Notes: generated by a model from the letters alone, not told the origin. 64,000 nt of DNA from Roseibium porphyridii (GCF_026191725.2 NZ_CP120863.1:2026001-2090000); one strand, 5' to 3'. Counted from the stretch's first letter, positions 49,016 through 58,649 are shown. Numbers and translations are program-made.

Positions 49016-51267
49016 ATGATACCGTTGTTTTGATCGATGTTTCTGAAATCAGTCGCATCATGAGCCTCGCGGGCATCGAAGGGCTTAACGTTCTCGCGGA
49101 GCGAGGCGACTACTTTTTCCTTAGTGAGGATGCTCACGCTGAAATGCGGGCTTCAAAACATCTACGAGGCAAAAAGCTCCTTGATTTCGAGAGTTGGGTC
49201 GAGGGTTTGAAAAGTGAAATGAAAATTCTCGACGTCTCCTCACTAACGGACAAAGAAAAGGAAATATACGACCCCAAAGGCAAGAGACACAGCCGGCGCG
49301 GGGGGAAAGAGATCTGGGACATGACGGCACGCAAGTTCATGGATCTCAATCCCGATTTCGATTTTGAGGTTATTACTCAGGATATCGATTTCGCGAAGAA
49401 CAGATACCGCGATGAAAACGGCAAGCAACGAATGATTGTCGACAGGCCTTTCAGGTTCTGGACCGTGAAACGGGCGATGCTGGAGCTGGTAACGCATCCA
49501 GATCTTGATTTGACCAAAGAACAATACATGAACATTGTCCGTCACAACTATGGAAAGCGCGCAAATTACAAGCAGGGTGTGCTTGTTTTTCCGGGGAGTT
49601 ATGAAGAGGCACGGCGTGAGCGGGCAGACAGAATAAGACGGCTGGAACTCGGCAGCGGACCGGACGGGGATCGCGGTAAGAAGTTTAGCCCAGGCTTTGG
49701 CCATGGCGAGCCTAATACGTTGAGACTTGGTGTTGACACTAAGTTGCCTGTCACGGGCGCGCTGCAGGAAGGCCTCCGAAACCCGCACGATCTGGCTAGA
49801 CCCGTTCCGTTCGGTCAGAAGGCCGGCTTGCCGTTGTTGGAGGGCAGCAGTGGTAAGCTGATCAGCGAGGCTTCCAGAGTTGCCGGAAGGATCGATTTCA
49901 GGAAAGGGTCAGTGATTGCAGGCACGGCGACTGGTCTTTTATTGGCAACGACCGTCGTTGCCATTGCGCTGGAACACGATCTGCCGCCTTCCGAAGTGGC
50001 AGCTGCTATGGGAATTGATCTCAAGTCGATTGCCGAAGGATTGGCGCAAAGCGCGGCCGAGGATGCAGCCGTGTCGGTTCTTGTTGGAGCTCTTGCGTCG
50101 TCAACCGGGCCAGGAGCGCCAGTGGCGGCGGCCGTCGCACAGGTGATCCGGCAGGGCTACAAGCTTTATCAGTCGGGCGAAGACCTTGCCGATACTTATC
50201 AGTTGCTGCATCTGCTCGTTACCGAAATCGATCACGGCAAAGTGCTGGGCAAACTTGGTGACAGCGCGGCTGAACAACTGGGCATTGCCACAGAAGATCT
50301 GAATGATTTCCTTTACGGCGAGAGCCCGGAAATCGACTGGCGGGCGACGGAAAAAGCGGCAAGAGCCGCTTTAGGAAACGACCGGCAGAAGCAGATTGAA
50401 TTCGGCCAAGATCTGGCCTTGTCGCGCGATGCCAACAAGGACCGCGAGCTTTTTGTCGACAAATATCTGCCTTTTGTCGTGTTTGAGGGCCGATCCGATG
50501 AAGAGCGCGGACATCAGCAGTTGGCGCCTGGTTCGGATGTTTCGGTGGAGCCCGAAGCCATCGTGGCCCCGCAAGGTGATGTTGATGATGGTGCACTGCA
50601 GCCGGTTCCGGCCAATCCTTTGGACGTGAACAGGGAAGGTTCCAGGAAGATCGACAAAGAGGATCCGTTCGCGCGAAAGACATCCTATGACCGCTATCAG
50701 CGGCTCGGCACCAGTCCTGAGGAAGAAGCCGAGGCGCTGAAAGACTACCATGACATGCTTCTGGAAAGTTATCTGGAGATGGACGGTCACCGGGAGGCCG
50801 CCCATGAATTCGCGCTTTGGAAGTTCCGGCAGAAATGGTCTCTTTCCAATTATTCGCCAGAGACAGAGGGAACGGTTCTGAAATATCCGGTCGAGACCGC
50901 CTATCCGGATATCGATGGCGAGGACCGCCACTATGTGCGTGAAAACGTAGAGACCGTTCTGGCCAGTGAGGGTATCAAAGCGAGCAAGTGGTACCTGACT
51001 CCCAACGAACACACCGGACACGACAGGGCCCGAGGCGTGGCGGATGAAGATGGCTATGGCCCGCGTATGACGCTGCTCTACGATGATGAGACGGGTGTTC
51101 GGCACAAGGTGACAGATCGCTTTCAGGTGAATGTTCTGGCAGCCGAAGAACAGGTCAGGGCGCGGCGGCTGGCTGCAGGCGAAGCTGCTGCAAAGCAGCG
51201 CGAACCGCATTCACCACCAGCGGGCTTGCTACCGCAGACCCGGGGCGGGCCACCTGCCGCAAATTGA
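49012..51267 (+). CDS. Large PIN-like effector, cassette 2 (conserved phage C-terminal domain)
   Basis: 751 residues, same architecture as the 37530 protein: PIN-like N-terminal region (1-200; Asp9 in VVLID, ERGDYFFL, IWDMTARKFM with Asp103, DFEVITQDIDF with Asp124 and Asp126), variable middle with Ala/Gly-rich hydrophobic stretches (about 290-320 and 355-385), and conserved C-terminal domain (about 558-715, SYDRYQRLG onward). N-terminal identity with the cassette 1 effector is low except for the acidic motifs, whereas the C-terminal domain is strongly conserved. It lies between capsid and tail genes. Likely a virion-linked nuclease effector; not proven. Confidence 0.72.
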   Translation: MNDTVVLIDVSEISRIMSLAGIEGLNVLAERGDYFFLSEDAHAEMRASKHLRGKKLLDFESWVEGLKSEMKILDVSSLTDKEKEIYDPKGKRHSRRGGKEIWDMTARKFMDLNPDFDFEVITQDIDFAKNRYRDENGKQRMIVDRPFRFWTVKRAMLELVTHPDLDLTKEQYMNIVRHNYGKRANYKQGVLVFPGSYEEARRERADRIRRLELGSGPDGDRGKKFSPGFGHGEPNTLRLGVDTKLPVTGALQEGLRNPHDLARPVPFGQKAGLPLLEGSSGKLISEASRVAGRIDFRKGSVIAGTATGLLLATTVVAIALEHDLPPSEVAAAMGIDLKSIAEGLAQSAAEDAAVSVLVGALASSTGPGAPVAAAVAQVIRQGYKLYQSGEDLADTYQLLHLLVTEIDHGKVLGKLGDSAAEQLGIATEDLNDFLYGESPEIDWRATEKAARAALGNDRQKQIEFGQDLALSRDANKDRELFVDKYLPFVVFEGRSDEERGHQQLAPGSDVSVEPEAIVAPQGDVDDGALQPVPANPLDVNREGSRKIDKEDPFARKTSYDRYQRLGTSPEEEAEALKDYHDMLLESYLEMDGHREAAHEFALWKFRQKWSLSNYSPETEGTVLKYPVETAYPDIDGEDRHYVRENVETVLASEGIKASKWYLTPNEHTGHDRARGVADEDGYGPRMTLLYDDETGVRHKVTDRFQVNVLAAEEQVRARRLAAGEAAAKQREPHSPPAGLLPQTRGGPPAAN

Positions 51268-51302
51268 ACGCTGAGACACTACCAACACAACTTGATCACA
51301 AT

Positions 51303-51330
51303 GGGTGGCTTTGGCCGCCCTTTTCTTTTT
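51303..51330 (+). terminator. Rho-independent terminator after cassette 2
   Basis: Stem GGGTGGC/GCCGCCC (one G-U pair), loop TTTG, followed by TTTTCTTTTT. It isolates cassette 2 from the tail operon, implying a separate promoter for the tail genes or antitermination. Confidence 0.75.
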
Positions 51331-51346
51331 CACGAAAGGGTCTGGA

Positions 51347-51685
51347 ATGGACGAGATCATTATGCGCCGGCTCAAGCATCTGCAGCGGCTTGAAGAAAAC
51401 CATGCCAGGGATTTTGAAGATCGGTTCGGGACTGAGCCGAGCCGAAAGGACCAGCAGCGCGATGCCTTGAACAATGTGATTTCCGCCGATTGGAACCGCA
51501 AGCAAAAGAGCGCCGCCGGAGGAGCCTTTGGCCGCCCGCTGCCGGCGGGCTGGCGCAAGGAACACTGGAAGACCCAACAGGCCATGGCAGCGGATTATGC
51601 CGGTGTCAAAGCCGACAACAAGGAAGAAGCGGTGCGGGCTCTTGAAGGCTATGAAGCCGAGATGACCCTGCCACCTGCCGCCTGA
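51347..51685 (+). CDS. Phage hypothetical protein before the tail tubular genes
   Basis: 112 residues, charged and helical, probably structural or an assembly factor. The ATG at 51347 follows AAAGGG. It contains ERLEENHARDFEDRFG and a tail GWRKEHWKTQQAMAADYAGV. Position between capsid and tail tubular A fits a head-completion role, but no family is recognised. Confidence 0.62.
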   Translation: MDEIIMRRLKHLQRLEENHARDFEDRFGTEPSRKDQQRDALNNVISADWNRKQKSAAGGAFGRPLPAGWRKEHWKTQQAMAADYAGVKADNKEEAVRALEGYEAEMTLPPAA

Positions 51686-51707
51686 CATCAACAGAAAGCA
51701 GAGCTGA

Positions 51708-52295
51708 ATGACTGGAACCGTTCACACGTCCGTGGAGATGGCGAACCTGGCACTTGCGCATTTGAAAGAAGCACCGATACGGGATTTCGACTTTTCATCC
51801 GTTGCCTCACGCTGGTTCCGGAACCACTACGCCGCGCATCGCGATGCCTATCTTGCCATGCATGACTGGGATTTTGCGACCACGCTGACACATCTACCCG
51901 TTGAGACCGGGAAGCCGCCATTTCGATGGGCCTATCAATACAAGAAACCGTCGGATGCCCTGCGTCTGCCACAGCAAACCGCCAATGGTGCTCCGGGTGG
52001 CGAGATCCTCAAGTTTGAGGTGATCGGACAGCGGATCATGACCGACAAGCCGCCGCCGTTTCCCCTTCGATACGTGCGGCGTGTCACGCGCGAAACCGAA
52101 TTTGCACCGCTCTTCGTGCACGGCTTTGCGCTGTTTCTGGCTGCCGGATGCGCTCATGTGATTACGGGCAAGAACAGCCGCGCTGAGGCCCTGCGTCAGG
52201 CGGCCACCGAAGCCTTTGACAAGGCCGGGAGCTACGACACAGGGCAGGGCACACCGCTTCCTGCAATCGATCTGGAAATCATTACGAACCGATGA
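51708..52295 (+). CDS. Tail tubular protein A (T7 gp11-like)
   Basis: 195 residues, the usual gp11 length. The N-terminal VEMANLALAHLKEAPI and RNHYAAHRDAYLAMHDWDFA stretch are typical, and the C-terminal region AEALRQAATEAFDKAGSYD forms the final helices. It forms the adaptor ring joining the portal to the nozzle. Overlaps tail tubular B by 4 bases. Confidence 0.88.
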   Translation: MTGTVHTSVEMANLALAHLKEAPIRDFDFSSVASRWFRNHYAAHRDAYLAMHDWDFATTLTHLPVETGKPPFRWAYQYKKPSDALRLPQQTANGAPGGEILKFEVIGQRIMTDKPPPFPLRYVRRVTRETEFAPLFVHGFALFLAAGCAHVITGKNSRAEALRQAATEAFDKAGSYDTGQGTPLPAIDLEIITNR

Positions 52296-54724
52296 GCTAT
52301 CATCTGCAAGCCACGTTTAGCCGCGGTGAACTGGACCCGGAGCTGATTTACCGCTCCGATCTGGAATTGTTCCGCTCGTCACTTGAGCGCTGCGAAAACT
52401 TCATCACCTTGAAACGCGGCGGCTTGCGCCGCAGAGGTGGAACCAAATTCATCGGGGAGATGAAAAACAGCAGCCAGGGCGGCTGGCTGATCCCGTTCGA
52501 GTTCGGTAACGGCCAGTACTACATGCTGGAATTCGGCCACCTGTATTTTCGGGTCTATACCAGCGCAGGCCGCGTTGGCAGTGTTGAGGTTTCAACGCCT
52601 TATACTCTGTCGGACCTGCCCGGTCTGAAGTTTGTTCAATCCACGGACACATTGTTCATCACCGGCGGAGGCATCGCACCTCAGGCGCTGAAACGTCAGT
52701 CCGAGACGTCCTGGTCCATCGGTCCGATTGCATTCAAGGACGGGCCGTATCTGGATGTGAACATCACCCCGACCAGTCTGAAGCCATCCGGGCTGGGCAA
52801 TCCGGTTCCGGACATGACATCCAACACGGCGCCGAGCGGTACTGTGAGCGCATCCAATAACAGCACGGCGGCCTGGCAAGTGTTCAATCGCTCGGAAGGC
52901 AAGGTGGTCTTGTCCGGTGGGGCATCGGGTTGGGTGCAATACCGTTTTACGGGGCCTGTTGTTATTGATGCCTACATGCTGCAGGCGCCGAATGACAACA
53001 GCCAAAACGACGACATGCCCTGGCAATGGAACATCGAGGCGTCGAATGATGGTTCGAGCTGGACGATCCTGGATACGCAAGATGGGCAGGATACCTGGGC
53101 CTCAAATGAATGGCGGCAATATGCCTTTCACAACGAAACGGCGTTCAGTTACTACAGATTGAGCTTCAAGCAAGGGGGCGGGTCAAATGGCGACAACTCA
53201 GCCATTGGTCAGATCGTCTTTCACCAGGCAGGCCAGAACCAGACGGCCTTCAACCTGACGGCATCGAGTGCCGCCGGTTTGAATGGCGGTTCCGGGTTTC
53301 AATCCTCCGATGTCGGCCGGCACATCCGGTTTCGCGGCTCCGACGGCTTCTGGCGATGGTTCAAGATCGTCAGTCGAAGCTCCAGCACAGTAGTGAAAGT
53401 GCAGCTCTATGGGCAGGCATTGCTTGATACAAAGGCGCAAACGGCCTGGCGGCTGGGTGCCTGGAGCGGCACGACGGGCTGGCCGGAAACTGTCGGTTGG
53501 CACAAGAGCCGGCTTGCCTTTGCCGGAACTCTGGAAGAACCGCAAAAGGTCTGGGAAAGCCAGACCGAGGATTTTACCAATTTCGGTGTGTCGCATGTTC
53601 TTGAGGCTTCGGATGCCGTTACCGCTGGTATCCTGTCCGGCCAGGTGAACCGCATTCAGTGGCTGGTCGATGACAATGATCTGATTGTCGGGACTTCAAA
53701 GGCTGTGCGTGCCGTTGGTAAGGCAACCGATCAGGACCCGTTCGGCCCGGAAAATGTCGAGCAACGGCCGGAGACCAATTTTGGCGCCAATAGTGTCAGC
53801 CCGATAAAGGTTGGGTCTGTTCTTCTCTATTTCGGGCCTTATGGCACCGATATGCGGGAGATGGCCTATGACTTTGGCGCCGATGGCCGGGTGTCGCAAT
53901 CGGTCAGCGAGGTGCAGTCTCATCTTTTCCGTCCCGGAATTTCAGGTGCCTGTTATCAGCAATACCCTGACAGCATTATCTGGGCCTGGGACAAACAGGG
54001 CAGCGTCGTCGGCTTTACCTATGAACGTCAGCAGCAGGTCTATGGCATGCACCGTCATGACTTTGGCGGCCCGGTGGAATGCCTGGCCGATCTCACCGGT
54101 AGCGGTTCTGATGAGGTTTGGCTGATAGTCCGGCGAACCATCAACGGTGCGACCCGGCGCTATATCGAAATCATGCAGAGGCCGTTTCAAGACGGCGCAG
54201 CCGAGAAGGCGTGGCATCTTGACTGTGCGGCGCTTTATAGCGGCGTCCCGGCAAACACGGTGACAGGGTTGAGCCATCTGGAAGGCGAAGAGGTTGTGCT
54301 TTTTGCCGATGGAACGGACTACCCAGCAACCGTGGACGGAGGGGAAGTCAGTCTCCCCAATGGCCAGACGGCGGAAGATATCCTGATCGGCCTGAATGTC
54401 ACGGCACAAGCCAAGACCTTGCCCTATCCGATTGCGGCGCAAGACGGGTCGGCCCTTGGCCGCAAGATGCGCGTTGATAGCTGCCAGATTGCCGTTCAGC
54501 AGACCGGATCGCTCCGGGCCGGGTCGGAAGACGGTTATCTGGACGAGCTGGTTTATTACCGCGCGGGCGACCCTTCCGGCGAGCCAGCGCCATTGCGGTC
54601 AGGCGTTCTCAACCAGTGCGTTGAGACGCGCTGGCAGGACGGCGGGCAACTGGCACTTGAAGTCAGTGGCGGAAAACCATCAACAATTCTGGCCATCAAC
54701 TTTGGCCGAGACGTGGAGCCATAA
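52292..54724 (+). CDS. Tail tubular protein B (T7 gp12-like nozzle) with inserted discoidin-like domain
   Basis: 810 residues, the tail nozzle. The N-terminal FSRGELDPELIYRSDLELFRSSLERCENFITLKRGGLRRRGGTKFI is a hallmark. Residues about 190-310 (WQVFNRSEGK...WNIEASNDGSSWTILDTQDGQ...YYRLSFKQG) look like an F5/8 type C (discoidin/CBM32-like) domain inserted into the nozzle, probably exposed and able to bind surface sugars. The remainder follows gp12 (KSRLAFAG, VLEASDAV, DNDLIVGTS). Confidence 0.88.
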   Translation: MSYHLQATFSRGELDPELIYRSDLELFRSSLERCENFITLKRGGLRRRGGTKFIGEMKNSSQGGWLIPFEFGNGQYYMLEFGHLYFRVYTSAGRVGSVEVSTPYTLSDLPGLKFVQSTDTLFITGGGIAPQALKRQSETSWSIGPIAFKDGPYLDVNITPTSLKPSGLGNPVPDMTSNTAPSGTVSASNNSTAAWQVFNRSEGKVVLSGGASGWVQYRFTGPVVIDAYMLQAPNDNSQNDDMPWQWNIEASNDGSSWTILDTQDGQDTWASNEWRQYAFHNETAFSYYRLSFKQGGGSNGDNSAIGQIVFHQAGQNQTAFNLTASSAAGLNGGSGFQSSDVGRHIRFRGSDGFWRWFKIVSRSSSTVVKVQLYGQALLDTKAQTAWRLGAWSGTTGWPETVGWHKSRLAFAGTLEEPQKVWESQTEDFTNFGVSHVLEASDAVTAGILSGQVNRIQWLVDDNDLIVGTSKAVRAVGKATDQDPFGPENVEQRPETNFGANSVSPIKVGSVLLYFGPYGTDMREMAYDFGADGRVSQSVSEVQSHLFRPGISGACYQQYPDSIIWAWDKQGSVVGFTYERQQQVYGMHRHDFGGPVECLADLTGSGSDEVWLIVRRTINGATRRYIEIMQRPFQDGAAEKAWHLDCAALYSGVPANTVTGLSHLEGEEVVLFADGTDYPATVDGGEVSLPNGQTAEDILIGLNVTAQAKTLPYPIAAQDGSALGRKMRVDSCQIAVQQTGSLRAGSEDGYLDELVYYRAGDPSGEPAPLRSGVLNQCVETRWQDGGQLALEVSGGKPSTILAINFGRDVEP

Positions 54725-54727
54725 TAT

Positions 54728-55222
54728 ATGTGCCATCCAGCAGTATTGGCAGCGGTTTCCATTGCGGGATCGCTGGCGGGCGGCGTTGTGCAAGCCCAAG
54801 GCATTCGCCAGCAAGCGGATGCGGAAGCCAAGGCAGAAGAACGCAGGGCCGAACTGGCCGACCGGCAAAAAGGTGTCAATCAAACGCAAGCCTCCTTTGA
54901 GCGTCGGCGCACCCTGGAACAGTTTACCCGAGCCGGTGGATACAACAGAGCCGCCGGGGCAGAACGGGGCCTGTCTGAGACAGGGTCTCTCACGGATGTT
55001 GCCGATGACAACGCTTATGAAGCGGCGCAAAACATTGAGGCCATCCGGTATCGGGCTGAAGGGCAACGGGACAATCTGACCTTCGAGGCCAGGACCGCCC
55101 GGGAGCGGGCGCAGTCACGCCGTAAAGCCGGCCAGATTGGCGCTGCGGGCGCGATACTTGGCGGAGCGACAAGCGCTTTCACCACCCTCGGCAAAACCGT
55201 TTACAGCCTGTCCAGCGGCTGA
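54728..55222 (+). CDS. Internal virion protein, gp14-like
   Basis: 164 residues starting MCHPAVLAAVSIAGSLAGGVVQAQGI, a hydrophobic N-terminus followed by a long Ala/Arg/Gln-rich coiled coil (about 28-70) and Gly/Ala-rich hydrophobic C-terminus (GQIGAAGAILGGATSAF). This is the layout of T7 gp14, which is ejected and forms an outer-membrane channel for DNA entry. It lies 3 bases after tail tubular B. Confidence 0.82.
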   Translation: MCHPAVLAAVSIAGSLAGGVVQAQGIRQQADAEAKAEERRAELADRQKGVNQTQASFERRRTLEQFTRAGGYNRAAGAERGLSETGSLTDVADDNAYEAAQNIEAIRYRAEGQRDNLTFEARTARERAQSRRKAGQIGAAGAILGGATSAFTTLGKTVYSLSSG

Positions 55223-55265
55223 TCAAAGCCTTCGGACAGTCAATTTTCATCTATTGGATTTTTCA

Positions 55266-57380
55266 ATGGCGAGATTGCAAAGATTTTCCGGCACACAAAG
55301 CCTTCCCGGTGTTGGCAGCCCGCAAGTGGTCGCCGATACGGCTGTCGGCGTGGCAACGCAAGGCTTTGGCCGACAAATACGCAGCTCTGCTCAGGACTTT
55401 GCAAGCCTTGCAGGCACTGCGGTCCAAACGGCCCAAGTGGCCCAGGATGCGAAGAAACGTCAGCATCAGATTGACGAAGCCGAGGAGCGAAACCGGCAGA
55501 AAAAAATCCGGAGCCGGGTGACAGAGCGTTCCATTGCCGAACGCGCCAGGAACAGGCCTGGCGGCGCTGGTTACACCGAAGACATGGTTGCCTTTCTCGA
55601 AAAGGAACATGCTGAGAGCCTGAGGGGGCTTTCTGAGGAAGGCAAGACGCGCGCCGAGCAGAATTTCAGGGTAGACCGGGACCGGTATGTGAGCGGTTTT
55701 GCGACGATTGAGGCTGCCGAAAACGAGAAGTACTTCCAGAATGGACTGGCGGATGACGAAGAGCTTCTCATTGAGGAGGTGAGCAGGGACCCGGCGCAGG
55801 CCGCTGGTGCGCTGAAAAGAGCAGAAACGCTTTTAAGGTCGGTGCCCTTGCCTGCCCGCGTCAAAGACGCAGCGTTTCAGCGGATCAAGGAAAGAGTAGC
55901 CGAAACCTGGATAGGAGCGCGCCCTCTCGACGAACGCCTCGGTGTTCTGGAAGCAGAACTTGGAGTTCGCGGCAACGAAACTGCCGATGTCTTATCAGTC
56001 AATGGGGCGCGGAAAGACGCCTCAGACAACAAGCGTGAAGATCTAGATCCTGAATGGTCTGAGCAGCTTCAAGGCCTGTCCGACGCCACTCTGCAGCGGA
56101 TCTATATGGGCACTCTTGCTGAGAAATCCGGCGCGTCGGCCGCTGAAGCCGAACGTATCGAAAGGCGCATTGAAGAGACCCACGGGCTTTTTGATCCGCG
56201 CGAAATCGACGCAAACACCGCTCTGACACCCCGCCAAAAAGTGCAGTTGAATGATCTTAAAACTTTTGCTAGAGAAGAACAAAGCATAAACATTTCTGCT
56301 TTGAAGTGGCTTAATTCCGATGGAAGCGCTGAGATCGAGGCGCTGGGTCGACAAACGCTGAGCGACCGTGCGTTTGCGTTTCTTGATGACGGCAAAGCCG
56401 ACAAGGGCGCAGTGGTTCGCCTGATCGCGCGAGAAAAAGGAGTGTTGCCAAGGCCATATGCCGCCTCTTTGAAGAAGGATCTGGAAAGCGATGCCGATGA
56501 CAAGGTGAAAACGGCATATGAGAGCCTCGGGTCTCTAGCCGATCTGGGCATCAGTTCAATTGCAGAGGAACCCTATCAACAGAGCTTTCGGGCATCTCGT
56601 GTCAAATGGCACCTTTTGAGAGACCGGTTTGGCCTTTCTCCTGAAGAGGCCGCCTCACGATTGGCGCGTGCGAATGGAGGAAAACGAGAAAAGGAAATAC
56701 GCACAAGGTTTGATCTTGATTACCCGCAGCGTGGCTCATCCATAGCGCTAACTTCCCGGGATTTGCTGGGGCGAGTGTCTCTACCGGGTTACCTTGGTGT
56801 TGACGCGTCTCCAAGCGAGTTGCTGAATGGTGTCGATCTTATCGGGCAGTCATCTCACTACAAGTATACTGGGGCGCAGTATGCTCAAAGGGTGTCACCG
56901 CGACCGGGTATCTCTCTTTTACCTCCCTTGGGGCCGCTGGAAAGAGATGAGCCGACCGGGTTCTACTTCGAAGCAACGCCAGATGAAGCTGCCAGTGGCT
57001 TCGAGGGCGTCATTAAGCGTCTGATGTTTCCAGGACTTAGGCAGGGGCGGTCCCCTGGAACTGAGACCCACGAGGATCCTAGTTTTCTTGAAAACAGAAG
57101 ACCGGATGAAGGAAAGGGGGCAGAAACAAAGCAACGAAGAAAGAACGGGAATGGTGGAAAGAAAGCCACGGATAGCGGCAAAAACGGGCCGCATGGCGAT
57201 CGCGGCAGAGCGATAAACAAAGCAGAGAAGCAGACAAAAGATTTGGAAGCGGCTTTGAAAGAATCGACGTCGCGGCGGGAAAAAAAGAAGCTGTACAACA
57301 AGATAGATCGCATCAGAGATGCCGCACGCCGGGCAAAATCGGGGGAAACACATAGCCGCCGAGGAAAGGGGTCGAGATGA
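55266..57380 (+). CDS. Internal virion protein (gp15-like) with polymorphic-toxin-like C-terminal tail
   Basis: 704 residues, alpha-helical and charged, in the gp15 position. The N-terminus (RFSGTQSLPGVGSPQ) and the long region RARNRPGGAGYTEDMVAFLEKEHAESLRGLSEEGKTRAEQNF are typical of internal virion proteins. Residues about 640-704 (HGDRGRAINKAEKQ...AARRAKSGETHSRRGKG) strongly recall the basic C-terminal ends of Rhs/CDI-type toxins. The stop overlaps (ATGA) an immunity-like gene. gp15 homologues are ejected into the host, so a toxin tail would be delivered on infection. Start at 55266 because upstream reading lies in the previous gene. Confidence 0.75.
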   Translation: MARLQRFSGTQSLPGVGSPQVVADTAVGVATQGFGRQIRSSAQDFASLAGTAVQTAQVAQDAKKRQHQIDEAEERNRQKKIRSRVTERSIAERARNRPGGAGYTEDMVAFLEKEHAESLRGLSEEGKTRAEQNFRVDRDRYVSGFATIEAAENEKYFQNGLADDEELLIEEVSRDPAQAAGALKRAETLLRSVPLPARVKDAAFQRIKERVAETWIGARPLDERLGVLEAELGVRGNETADVLSVNGARKDASDNKREDLDPEWSEQLQGLSDATLQRIYMGTLAEKSGASAAEAERIERRIEETHGLFDPREIDANTALTPRQKVQLNDLKTFAREEQSINISALKWLNSDGSAEIEALGRQTLSDRAFAFLDDGKADKGAVVRLIAREKGVLPRPYAASLKKDLESDADDKVKTAYESLGSLADLGISSIAEEPYQQSFRASRVKWHLLRDRFGLSPEEAASRLARANGGKREKEIRTRFDLDYPQRGSSIALTSRDLLGRVSLPGYLGVDASPSELLNGVDLIGQSSHYKYTGAQYAQRVSPRPGISLLPPLGPLERDEPTGFYFEATPDEAASGFEGVIKRLMFPGLRQGRSPGTETHEDPSFLENRRPDEGKGAETKQRRKNGNGGKKATDSGKNGPHGDRGRAINKAEKQTKDLEAALKESTSRREKKKLYNKIDRIRDAARRAKSGETHSRRGKGSR

Positions 57381-57802
57381 CCGATTGGAAATGGGAATGG
57401 ACCCCTGGTGTTGGTGTCGGTCCAATAAAATTTGGCACACCGATCGAAGAATATATCGAACGTTTCGATTTGAAGCTTAGGGTCTCGGAAGGTACAACAT
57501 CCACGGGGTTAGGATCCTACACTATCCAAGATTTTGCGAAGTCGGTGGCAACTGACCTTGGCAAGGTTGAGAGTGTTGAATGTGAAGACTATTTTGGGTT
57601 TCGTGGCAAAAACCTGATTGGAATGTCCGAAGAGGAACTCATCACGCATATGGGAAGCGACCCTGACAAGATCGGCGTGGGCGTCCTTTATGAAAATGGT
57701 TCGGTTCAGACCCCATTCGAATACGATGGGCTCGGTTTGATAGTATGGTTCGAAGATGAAAAGCTGATCAGCGCCGCGGCAATGGAGATCATAGACGACT
57801 GA
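57377..57802 (+). CDS. 141-aa candidate immunity protein paired with the virion toxin tail
   Basis: 141 residues, acidic. It opens WKWEWTPGVGVGPIKFG, the P-G-x-G-V-G-P-x-x-F-G pattern seen in small immunity-like proteins, and ends in a strongly acidic segment. It overlaps the virion protein stop. Its second half is almost identical to the 58646 protein, while residues 30-70 differ, consistent with specificity variation. No catalytic motif is visible. Confidence 0.75.
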   Translation: MTDWKWEWTPGVGVGPIKFGTPIEEYIERFDLKLRVSEGTTSTGLGSYTIQDFAKSVATDLGKVESVECEDYFGFRGKNLIGMSEEELITHMGSDPDKIGVGVLYENGSVQTPFEYDGLGLIVWFEDEKLISAAAMEIIDD

Positions 57803-57881
57803 GATGATCTGAATAGGTATGAGCAACAAAGTCAGCTTATCCTGAGTATTCATTGGCGTTTTGAAATTGGGGTTGAATTAG

Positions 57882-58259
57882 ATGTTAGCTGACAAGCTTT
57901 TGGAAAATATTGATCTGTACCATTTCTTTTTTCTGGACCAGCTTACGGATGATCTGGAATACCTAACCCTCAGAGTGGATCTCAATGAAGGGAGATTCCT
58001 GAAAATCAGGTTTGGGAGACATGATTGCTACCGTGTCATGGATGAAGGTGATGCCTATCGAACTCTTCATGACCTCTATGCGTTGGATGTGGGTTATTCG
58101 CATATTTAGAAGGTCATGGACGGTGATTTTTTCAATGAATATCACAAGATGACTGAAGGTATCAGGAAAGATCTTGAGCTAAATCACTACATAGTTTTGT
58201 TAGATGATCATGTAATTGATATCATAGGGTTTGATGATCCGATTGTGGAGCATGAGTAA
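57882..58259 (+). pseudogene. Small immunity-like gene interrupted by an in-frame TAG
   Basis: An open frame encodes 75 residues to TAG at 58107-58109, and the same frame then continues without change for 49 more codons to TAA at 58259. Both halves look like one acidic ~125-residue protein. It lies between the two toxin/immunity modules, in AT-rich DNA. Either a dead gene or an amber codon read through; the former is simpler. Confidence 0.6.
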
Positions 58260-58505
58260 TTTTTGTACTTTTTTTGTCGAAAAAATAGTAATTAGGAATA
58301 TTTGTCAAATATGAAATCGCTATTTTATGTATTTAATTTGAATAGATTCAATTGAGTAAACAAATTTTTTCCATCGAAAACACATGCTGAGTTGTTCAAC
58401 TGATTTTGTACCAAAGCTTGCCGTTGATAGCTGGAGCACGGAAAGCAAGCAGTTACAACGTAAGCTAGGACTGTAAGGCGAGAGCGGCAGAGCGATCGGT
58501 AAACC

Positions 58506-58649
58506 ATGGATTTGGAAGCGGCTTTAAAGCATTCGACGTCGCGGCGAGAAAAGACACTGCTGAGAGATAGGATTCGGCGTGTCAAAGATGCAGCTCAAAA
58601 GGCGAAGTCCGGGGAAGCTCACAGTCGACGTGGAAAGGGCGCGAGATGA
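58506..58649 (+). pseudogene. Degenerate copy of the virion toxin tail (orphan cassette)
   Basis: 47 codons (DLEAALKHSTSRREK...AKSGEAHSRRGKGAR) parallel the last 45 residues of the 55266 protein. Homology continues about 40 bases upstream (around the GGCAGAGCGAT stretch) but with a short frame-disrupting deletion, and no ribosome site precedes the ATG. It overlaps the intact 58646 immunity-like gene exactly as in the functional pair. This is an orphan CDI-style toxin/immunity module. Confidence 0.75.
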
